Positions 1-5,241 of a DNA stretch of 6,326 bases are shown piece by piece (position 1 is the stretch's first letter; each line of letters starts with the position of its first letter). Position numbers and translations under genes: made by a program. This stretch comes from an uncultured Caryophanales bacterium (lineage in GTDB: Bacteria; Bacillota_I; Bacilli_A; RF39; UBA660), in assembly GCA_937897245.1 (NCBI GenBank), contig CALCBO010000167.1, forward strand, positions 1 to 6,326, written 5' to 3'. The notes under the pieces were generated by a model. That model had not been told where the DNA came from and did no database searches. It saw only the letters and a program-made list of their open reading frames with translations.

Positions 1-31
1 ATGGGTATGTGGAATAGAAAATGAAATATAG
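1..31 (+). other. Left-edge sequence ending in stop codons in all three plus frames
   Basis: All three forward frames close within the first 31 bases: TAG at 15-17, TGA at 22-24 and TAG at 29-31. The frame at positions 2-28 (residues WVCGIENEI) is the same as that of the downstream surface-protein ORF and ends at the 29-31 TAG. It may be the tail of another gene, or the surface-protein frame interrupted by a nonsense codon. Nothing here looks like a promoter or ribosome site for the downstream gene. Too short to identify. Confidence 0.3.
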
Positions 32-115
32 AATCAAATAAATAATAATAACATAGTACTAAATCAAAATTATCTAGAAGGATTAAGTACTACTATTCAT
101 AAATTCACTATTGTA
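32..115 (+). other. Open, coding-like 5' extension of the surface protein, without a start codon
   Basis: This stretch is in frame with the ORF that begins at 116 and has no stop from 32 onward. It translates to a plausible end of a preceding beta-sandwich domain (…YLEGLSTTIHKFTIV, then MSDTN). No ATG, GTG or TTG lies in frame here. The ATG at 116 has no ribosome binding site near it: the nearest purine-rich run, AGAAGGA at 76-82, is about 33 bases upstream, far too distant. The ATG at 116 is therefore more likely an internal Met, and the real start was lost or lies beyond an interruption at 29-31. An ATT start at 95, 12 bases after AGAAGGA, is possible but would be very unusual. Confidence 0.55.
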
Positions 116-2308
116 ATGAGTGATACTAATATTAATCTAAACTTTACTGTTATAAATAGTCCAAAAGGTATCCTAAACTTAACTATTACTGATGAGTTTA
201 ATAAGCCTCAAGGAAATGTAGTCTATACTATCTTAAATCAAAATAAAGAAGAATTAGCAGACATTTCTACTGAAGAAGATGGAAAACTAACTCTAACTAA
301 TTTTGGTTGTGGTACATTCTACTTAAAATATAAATCAGGTGCTCCAGCTGGAGTTCAATCATCATTTAAAAATCCTAATAATTTAACAGAATTTGTTATT
401 TCAGAAAATAATTTTACGGCAGACGTTAATATTACTTATACTTATTATCGTACAAATATGGATGCTTCAGTATTAGATGAAAACTATGATAAAAGTCTAG
501 GTGGAGTAGGAATTGTGATTACTGACTTAGATGGAAATGAAATAACTAGAGTATTTACTGATGAAAATGGAAAAGCTCAAATTACTGACTTAATAGATGG
601 TAGAAAATATATCTATAAAGTAGTATCCACTCCAGAAGGTTATGATGTCTGGAAAAAAGATGATAATTCCGGAGTAGAGTATTTTATCGCTAACTCTGAA
701 TCTGAAATAATTCTATTTTGGAAGAAAAAAGAAAATACTGAAGTAACACTTGCGGATATTGAAAATCTAATTAAAGGAGATTATCAAATAAACGCTTATG
801 AAAACAATGTTAATTACTATTATAGTACTAAAGAAACAGCTGTATCTCAATATCTTATAAGTGCAATAAAACAAAAACTATTAAATGCTGGAATTGATCT
901 AGATGCATTAGGTTATAAAATAAATGCTATAGAAGGTATATATGATGGTGTAAATAGTACTTATAATATCTATAAAGGTAAAGTTACTATTTATGATAAT
1001 AATGATAATTTATTATCCACTATAGAAGTGGGTATTAATTATCTAAATACAAATTCTCATACTCCAGAAGAAGAAAATGAATACCAAAATTTTAAAAATC
1101 AAAATGAATTCAATTTTACTTATATAGAAGAAGGAATTAATAATACAGATGAATTCTATATTTTAAAAGACAAAGTTAATACTATAGCTAATAATTATAA
1201 TAATTTAAGAACTAGAGCTTATGATTTCCATGGTATATATGATGTTATTAGAGAAGATTATCCATTCTTATGTTTCATAAATAGTAAATACTATGGCTTA
1301 ATTTATGCTTATCTAAACCATATAATTAAAGTAGTTATTCCATACAACGTAGTAGATGAAAATAGTTATATTTTATCTTATCTTGCTAACTACTACCTAG
1401 AAAAAGGTTATATTGATTCTAAAGAGGCTATTTATATACAAAATGGTAAAATATATTTAACTTCAACTAATAATCAAATAGGAAAATATCAAGCTGAAAG
1501 AGAAACTGGAGTAATCTATAATCCAGTTGATACTAATAATAATTATGAAAAAGAATCACTAAATGATTTAACTATTGACTTTGATAGACAAATAGTTAAT
1601 GTAAAAACTCTTACCATTGATAATGTTTTGATTAATAGTAATAATTATCACATTAATATTAATCAATTAATATTTAATGGTTCCTTCTTAGAAACTTTAT
1701 CTTTAGGAACTCATCAAGTATATCTAGAAACTAAATCAGGAATTGGTAGAGTAGAAATAACTATTATACCTAAACAATACTATTATACTTTAGGCAATCT
1801 AGCAGAAATAACAACTGATAATACTAATACTATTATCTTTAGAATAAATGCTGATTTATCTAAGTTTACTACAGTTTATATTAATAATTGGGAAGTACCA
1901 AGAGATTATTATGAACTAAGAAGTGGAAGTACTATTATTGATTTTGATGATGATTTCTTAAAATCATTAGAAGAAGGTACTTATGCTATTAAAGCTATCT
2001 TTACTGATGGAGAAGCTCTAACATACTTTACTGTAACCAAAGAAAAAGAACAAACCCCATCTAAACATAAAACTAATATAATAACTGATAGAGTAGATTA
2101 TCATACTCCAAATATTAAAACTGGTAGTAATAAATCAGATACAAAAAAATTTAAAAATGCTAAAACATCTACTTTTGGTATCCCATCCAGTACTAATAAT
2201 ACAATAACAAACAACAAAACTACTATATTATTAGGTTTTATAGTAATAAATATTTTATTATCATTACTCCTAATAAAGATTACTAAGGATAAAATAAAAG
2301 CAAACTAA
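116..2308 (+). CDS. Multidomain cell-surface protein (CnaB/SpaA-like and X2-like Ig domains, C-terminal membrane anchor), probably 5'-truncated
   Basis: A 730-residue predicted extracellular protein of unknown ligand. Residues about 17-107 and 112-203 resemble CnaB/SpaA prealbumin-like domains: each has a GxxLxxTDxxxxPxxxVxY-type opening, a TDENGKAxITDL-type turn, a YxxKxxxxPxGY-type strand, and closes on a beta strand. Residues about 205-310 and 320-475 are Asn/Tyr-rich and I cannot assign them. Residues about 483-550 and 560-640 resemble paired Ig-like X2-type modules; the second shows the typical pattern VYINNWEVPRDYY, SGSTIIDF, FLKSLEEGTYAIKAIFTDG and a final FTV strand. A Lys/Ser/Thr/Asn-rich linker (641-702) leads to one transmembrane helix (about 703-720) and a Lys-rich tail. 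There is no canonical LPXTG; the closest string, PNIKTG (665-670), lies about 33 residues before the helix. No signal peptide is present, consistent with a missing N-terminus. It ends inside the terminator hairpin shared with the convergent genes. Adhesion or surface display is inferred from the domains only. Confidence 0.8.
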   Translation: MSDTNINLNFTVINSPKGILNLTITDEFNKPQGNVVYTILNQNKEELADISTEEDGKLTLTNFGCGTFYLKYKSGAPAGVQSSFKNPNNLTEFVISENNFTADVNITYTYYRTNMDASVLDENYDKSLGGVGIVITDLDGNEITRVFTDENGKAQITDLIDGRKYIYKVVSTPEGYDVWKKDDNSGVEYFIANSESEIILFWKKKENTEVTLADIENLIKGDYQINAYENNVNYYYSTKETAVSQYLISAIKQKLLNAGIDLDALGYKINAIEGIYDGVNSTYNIYKGKVTIYDNNDNLLSTIEVGINYLNTNSHTPEEENEYQNFKNQNEFNFTYIEEGINNTDEFYILKDKVNTIANNYNNLRTRAYDFHGIYDVIREDYPFLCFINSKYYGLIYAYLNHIIKVVIPYNVVDENSYILSYLANYYLEKGYIDSKEAIYIQNGKIYLTSTNNQIGKYQAERETGVIYNPVDTNNNYEKESLNDLTIDFDRQIVNVKTLTIDNVLINSNNYHININQLIFNGSFLETLSLGTHQVYLETKSGIGRVEITIIPKQYYYTLGNLAEITTDNTNTIIFRINADLSKFTTVYINNWEVPRDYYELRSGSTIIDFDDDFLKSLEEGTYAIKAIFTDGEALTYFTVTKEKEQTPSKHKTNIITDRVDYHTPNIKTGSNKSDTKKFKNAKTSTFGIPSSTNNTITNNKTTILLGFIVINILLSLLLIKITKDKIKAN

Positions 2309-2341
2309 AAAGTAACAGATTATTATGTTACTTTTTAGTTT
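2302..2341. terminator. Perfect 16-bp hairpin, bidirectional intrinsic terminator
   Basis: The arms AAACTAAAAAGTAACA (2302-2317) and TGTTACTTTTTAGTTT (2326-2341) are exact reverse complements around an 8-base loop, GATTATTA. The stem contains the surface protein's TAA stop (2306-2308) and its last base is the first base of the opposing gene's stop complement (2341-2343). T-runs on both strands (CTTTTT and TTTT in the right arm on the plus strand, and their equivalents on the minus strand) suit Rho-independent termination in both directions. It lies exactly between two convergent genes, which suggests this pair is native to the AT-rich genome. Confidence 0.85.
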
Positions 2342-2859
2342 TATAAATTAATTTTATTTTTAATTTTCTCAATAATCTTACCATCATTCTTACTATCATG
2401 CATTTCATTATATATTGCGAAGGCTATTAATAAACTACCAATAAATAGAATATATAACCACCAAGGAAGAGCTAACCAGAAATATCTAGTTATTAAGAAT
2501 ATATTTATCAAAATAGCTATTAAACAAACTAAGAAAATAGGACCAAATTTTAAAGTATAAGAAACAATTACAAATAAAACCAATACAAATACATAAACCA
2601 TTCCATCTACTTCACTTTTATATTGAGTTAAAGCAAGACAATTTATTATTATATATCCCAAGTATTCCCATAATTTATATTCTAAATTATATTTAATCAA
2701 TAATGTTCTAGTAATAATAACTAACCATATTAACACCGGTAAGAATACTATTGCAGTAATACCATATAAAGCTAAATCATAAATAATAAATTCAAATAAA
2801 ACTAATATACAAGTATAAAGACAACCTTTAAATAGATCTCTAACTCCTTTATCATACAT
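2341..2859 (-). CDS. Polytopic membrane protein, C-terminal part of the gene split at about 2930-3045
   Basis: 172 residues from the first ATG, with about five or six hydrophobic segments (roughly 13-33, 34-54, 66-78, 86-103, 106-124 and 127-149) and a charged Lys-rich tail (150-172). The end, FWLALPWWLYILFIGSLLIA followed by FAIYNE, resembles the C-terminal end of large SCO7613/DUF2157-like membrane proteins as I recall the family. The ATG at 2859 is probably not the native start: no ribosome site precedes it, and the frame stays open for 23 more codons (2860-2928) that encode another hydrophobic segment (KYISLLLISIGCIVVII) and contain no start codon, back to a TGA at 2929-2931. It is in exactly the same frame as the larger membrane-protein ORF upstream (3022-5112). 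I read the two as one interrupted gene. Function unknown; whether this fragment is translated is doubtful. Confidence 0.65.
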   Translation of the reverse strand: MYDKGVRDLFKGCLYTCILVLFEFIIYDLALYGITAIVFLPVLIWLVIITRTLLIKYNLEYKLWEYLGYIIINCLALTQYKSEVDGMVYVFVLVLFVIVSYTLKFGPIFLVCLIAILINIFLITRYFWLALPWWLYILFIGSLLIAFAIYNEMHDSKNDGKIIEKIKNKINL

Positions 2860-2928
2860 AATAATTACTACTATACATCCTATACTTATTAATAATAATG
2901 ATATATACTTAGAATTTAAGAATAATAA
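2860..2928 (-). other. Coding-like 5' extension of the C-terminal membrane-protein fragment
   Basis: In the frame of the 2341-2859 ORF, 23 sense codons precede its ATG and encode a hydrophobic helix like those around it. Composition matches the gene body (TTA, ATA, GTA codons). No usable start codon is present, so this looks like interrupted coding sequence and not a leader region. Confidence 0.55.
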
Positions 2929-2969
2929 TCACAAAATTCTGCATATTAATCAGGTAAAAATCACAAAAT
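2927..2969. repeat. 11-bp direct repeat AATCACAAAAT, two copies 32 bp apart
   Basis: AATCACAAAAT occurs at 2927-2937 and again at 2959-2969. The core ACAAAAT occurs a third time at 3047-3053, where the larger membrane-protein frame turns foreign-looking; the 8-bp form ACAAAATA is shared by 2963-2970 and 3047-3054, 84 bp apart. The copies therefore bracket the foreign-looking island. In such AT-rich DNA a chance match is quite possible, so a role as a recombination or duplication footprint is only a suggestion. Confidence 0.4.
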
Positions 2970-3004
2970 ACAAATCGGCGTTTGATGATGAATTAGATGT
3001 CTAA
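2930..3004 (+). pseudogene. Possible C-terminal tail of an unrecognised gene
   Basis: The plus-strand frame from 2930 reads as a plausible protein end, finishing KYKSAFDDELDV before a TAA at 3002-3004. It uses codons (CTG, CAG, ATC, TCG, GCG, GTC) rare in the AT-rich neighbours but normal in the right-hand operon. No start codon lies in this piece. Its frame is the same as that of the short open stretch at 2-28. Joining GAAAT (23-27) to TCTGCAT (from 2938) would give a continuous reading (…GIENEILHINQ…), which is compatible with one gene interrupted by the block between. I do not recognise the family, and a chance reading of this length cannot be excluded. Confidence 0.3.
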
Positions 3005-3006
3005 TT
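2991..3006. repeat. Short palindrome, 7-bp arms
   Basis: AATTAGA (2991-2997) and TCTAATT (3000-3006) are perfect reverse complements separated by TG. It overlaps the TAA at 3002-3004. No T-run follows directly, so it is at best a weak hairpin; it could equally be an operator-like site. Confidence 0.45.
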
Positions 3007-3008
3007 GA

Positions 3009-3020
3009 CTTTAATTAAAG
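3009..3020. repeat. 12-bp perfect palindrome next to the larger membrane ORF's stop
   Basis: CTTTAATTAAAG is a perfect 12-base palindrome immediately before the stop complement at 3022-3024. With the palindrome at 2991-3006 it fills the space between two facing stop codons (3002-3004 plus, 3022-3024 minus), the position where a terminator between convergent genes would normally sit. With no loop it cannot form a normal hairpin by itself. Confidence 0.4.
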
Positions 3021-3021
3021 A

Positions 3022-5112
3022 TTAAGAAACACGTTGGTAGCAATATACAAAATATAAAATCATAAAATTCTTATTCTTTCTTAAATAAAGCATTACTATA
3101 TAATAAACCATTAATAATAATGAACTAATATATATCACAATATCTAAATCTAACTTATTAAATCCTAAATATAATTGAGGAATAAGAGTCGCATATGAAA
3201 CTAAAGTAATAGTATTATCTATCTTTCTATAATTAATAAAACAATCATATAATAATACTAATCCTATAGTTAAGAATAAATTCTCATAATTTACTATTGA
3301 ACCAATATTATTTAAACTAATAATTATCATCGCCAGTAAAGACTGAACTGTTAAATAATTCTTATTAGTATCATCTCTAATAGGAGTAACATAATAATCA
3401 AGTACAATTAGAATGATAGATGTAATAGGTAATATTCTACATAATACAATAAATGATGTTATATCTAAATAATTTAAGAAAGCAGCTAAGAAAATATTAA
3501 AATATATATATGCTATTATTTTATAAATACCTTTTTTATTAATAATATGTATAATAAAACAAAGACTTATATATAAAAGTATAAATAATAATATCCAAAT
3601 ATTTATTTTTCCAAAAGTAAAAGTAAGTATTATTATAGTAACATTACTAACTACTTCACTAGCTTTTTTTAGATTTTTCTCTTTTATAACATCTAGAGAT
3701 AATATAATAAATATTAAAGCAATATAACTAAGATAGAATAATTGATAACCATTTTCTAATAAGAAACTAAAAATTGTTATCATAAATAATCCTATGGTAC
3801 AAACAGCAGGAAATAGTTTATTATCACTAGTAATATAATAAATAAAAGATAGAATACAAAGTACTATTAATAATAGATATACTGGAACTATCGCAATATG
3901 ATTAATAGTATTAATAATAGAAACTACAATTAAAATAAAACTACAAGCACCTATTTCTAAAAAAGCTTCATCAGTAATCTTCTTACTACTAAAACAACTA
4001 ATTAAACTAATTAATACAAAAGATATTAATATTAATAATTGTTGATAAATAAAAGTATTAGAAAGCATACTTAATATAAAGAAAAGATAAATAATATAAA
4101 TAGGGTATATTCCTTTATATATATCTTTCTTAATATATATAATATTAAAGAATAGATAAATATTTATAAACATAATTAATTGAATTATAAAGTCAGATAA
4201 TACTATTTTTCCAAGTACAATACTATAAAAATTATTTTGTAGAATAATACATAATAAACCAGCTAATAATGTAATAATAGTTATTTTATGAATCTTTTGA
4301 TTAACATAATATATATTAAATAAATACATAATAATATTAATTAATAAATATATAACTAATCCAAGTATTATTATATTAGCCTCAGTAGAAATATAAGCTA
4401 CCATGAATATTACTGAAAATACTGATGATATAATACTAAAAATACCAGTTAGTTTATCTTTCTTTATAAAATACATTACATAATATAAAAGAGTAATAAT
4501 TAGAAAACTAATTGCTAGATAAATATATTTACCTGGGCCTGTAATAGAAAAGAAACTACCTATTAAACCAAATATACTAATTGATAAGAATATTATTGGT
4601 ATATATACTAAAGAAATATAATAGAAAGCTTTAGCTGTATGTTTTAAATGTAGAAAATTACCTGCTATATAACTAGTAGCTATAAATATAAGTAACATTA
4701 TTATTAGAATCATAATTTTAAAAATACCATTAGTATAATTCCAAGTAGTAGTTAAAAATAATAAAGCTGAGATAATTAATAAAATAGAACCAGTAATAAG
4801 TATTAAATTATTCTTAAGTTCTTTATCTGAATGAACTACTTTTACTTCATTTTTTTCTATTGTCCTATTAACACTTACATTAGAGACAACTACGTTATTA
4901 TTACTATTATTCATAACAGAAGTTGTATTACTATTATTATTAGGAACCGTATTCCTATTATTATAATTATCTAATTTATAACCACAATTAGGACAAAAAT
5001 GTTTATTATTACGTTTATTTAATTCTGCTTTTAAATTAATTAATTCTTTTCTTATCTTATCATTTTCAAATATAAAATAAATAAGTACTATTAATAATAC
5101 TATCTCAATCAT
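3022..5112 (-). CDS. Large polytopic membrane protein with zinc-knuckle N-terminus (DUF2157/SCO7613-like), 3'-truncated
   Basis: A 696-residue protein. Residues 2-16 form a membrane helix, 17-37 a charged, probably coiled-coil stretch, and 39-46 a single zinc-ribbon-type knuckle (CPNCGYKL; Cys40 and Cys43) with no second Cys pair. An Asn/Ser/Val-rich linker (about 48-90) follows, and from about 102 to the end there are many membrane helices, roughly 18. The first helical pair (ITGSILLIISALLFLTTTW, then a second helix, then LKHTAKAFYYISLVYIPI) resembles the repeating unit of DUF2157/SCO7613-type proteins, whose function is not known. The start is well supported: AAGGTG lies 5 bases before the ATG. 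The C-terminus looks wrong: after a typical helix the last six codons are compositionally foreign, and an apparent C-terminal part continues in the same frame at 2341-2928. The gene is best read as broken, about 890 residues if intact. A proton-, lipid- or envelope-related role would be guesswork. Confidence 0.75.
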   Translation of the reverse strand: MIEIVLLIVLIYFIFENDKIRKELINLKAELNKRNNKHFCPNCGYKLDNYNNRNTVPNNNSNTTSVMNNSNNNVVVSNVSVNRTIEKNEVKVVHSDKELKNNLILITGSILLIISALLFLTTTWNYTNGIFKIMILIIMLLIFIATSYIAGNFLHLKHTAKAFYYISLVYIPIIFLSISIFGLIGSFFSITGPGKYIYLAISFLIITLLYYVMYFIKKDKLTGIFSIISSVFSVIFMVAYISTEANIIILGLVIYLLINIIMYLFNIYYVNQKIHKITIITLLAGLLCIILQNNFYSIVLGKIVLSDFIIQLIMFINIYLFFNIIYIKKDIYKGIYPIYIIYLFFILSMLSNTFIYQQLLILISFVLISLISCFSSKKITDEAFLEIGACSFILIVVSIINTINHIAIVPVYLLLIVLCILSFIYYITSDNKLFPAVCTIGLFMITIFSFLLENGYQLFYLSYIALIFIILSLDVIKEKNLKKASEVVSNVTIIILTFTFGKINIWILLFILLYISLCFIIHIINKKGIYKIIAYIYFNIFLAAFLNYLDITSFIVLCRILPITSIILIVLDYYVTPIRDDTNKNYLTVQSLLAMIIISLNNIGSIVNYENLFLTIGLVLLYDCFINYRKIDNTITLVSYATLIPQLYLGFNKLDLDIVIYISSLLLMVYYIVMLYLRKNKNFMILYFVYCYQRVS

Positions 5113-5115
5113 CTA

Positions 5116-5123
5116 ATCACCTT
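5116..5123 (-). promoter_or_regulatory. Ribosome binding site of the larger membrane-protein gene
   Basis: On the minus strand AAGGTGAT precedes the ATG at 5112-5110, leaving 5 bases between AAGGTG and ATG. This is a good Shine-Dalgarno match and fixes the start codon. By contrast, the first ATGs at 116 and 2859 have no such site. Confidence 0.75.
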
Positions 5124-5148
5124 ACTCTATATTTTTAATATATCATTA

Positions 5149-5154
5149 ATTATA
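5149..5154 (-). promoter_or_regulatory. Candidate -10 element for the membrane-protein gene
   Basis: TATAAT on the minus strand lies about 37 bases before the start codon. At 16-18 bp spacing the -35 position (about 5171-5178) holds no TTGACA-like hexamer and falls on the junction with the glycosyltransferase fragment. The native -35 may have been replaced there, or this match is chance in AT-rich DNA. Confidence 0.3.
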
Positions 5155-5172
5155 TTTTTTTTGAAGAAAAAA

Positions 5173-5235
5173 CTATACAGAAATCAAAATTTCAAATTCA
5201 TTGTGTGCCATTATTAGATATGCATGTTTTTTCAT
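5173..5235 (-). pseudogene. 5' stub of a GT14-type (Core-2/I-branching) glycosyltransferase
   Basis: On the minus strand an ATG at 5235-5233 opens a 20-codon reading frame starting MKKHAYLIMAHNEFEIL and ending at TAG 5175-5173. This is the characteristic N-terminus of bacterial GT14 beta-1,6-N-acetylglucosaminyltransferase-like proteins of capsule or exopolysaccharide clusters (K-HAYLIMAHN-FE-L), normally around 280-300 residues long. AGGA at 5243-5240 supplies a ribosome site, and the start lies 6 bases after the stop of the pyruvyl transferase gene, so the two were clearly an operon. Recognisable sequence stops after about codon 17, exactly where the DNA turns AT-rich. The remainder of the enzyme is absent from the window, so this is a truncated remnant made by a rearrangement or assembly junction. 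Confidence 0.75.
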
Positions 5236-5241
5236 AAGTTC

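Larger units (their letters stand above)
2930..3045. other. Foreign-looking island interrupting the membrane-protein gene
   Basis: About 115 bp of visibly higher GC between two AT-rich membrane-protein fragments in the same minus-strand frame. In that frame it contains TAA (3022-3024), TAG, TGA and TGA (2929-2931). The last six codons of the larger ORF (TGC TAC CAA CGT GTT TCT, residues CYQRVS) include CGT and a run of C/G-containing codons unlike the rest of that gene, so the foreign sequence probably begins near 3043. The plus strand carries a possible gene tail ending at 3004, and two palindromes sit between the two stop codons. No terminal inverted repeats like those of a known insertion sequence are visible. 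Confidence 0.55.

Noticed and set aside
29..31. TAG reassigned to an amino acid (stop-codon recoding)
   Set aside because: Reading TAG as Gln would extend the surface protein, but the pyruvyl transferase frame ends naturally at TAG and the other interruption contains TAA and TGA as well. One TAG near a window edge is not enough.
36..52. Microsatellite-like AATAATAATA tract as a phase-variation switch
   Set aside because: Units of three bases would not shift frame, and similar AAT runs occur throughout this DNA because AAT is the main Asn codon.
665..670. Sortase motif at PNIKTG (protein residues 665-670 of the surface protein)
   Set aside because: It lacks the LPXTG pattern and lies about 33 residues before the membrane helix, much further than in a normal sorting signal.
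2860..3021. Small RNA or riboswitch in the gap between the membrane ORFs
   Set aside because: The two palindromes have no T-run or conserved riboswitch core, and the sequence is better explained as broken coding DNA plus foreign sequence.
2930..3045. Insertion sequence, MITE or self-splicing intron
   Set aside because: No terminal inverted repeats, no transposase, no conserved intron core, and the segment is too short for a group I or II intron. The only repeats are short and AT-rich.
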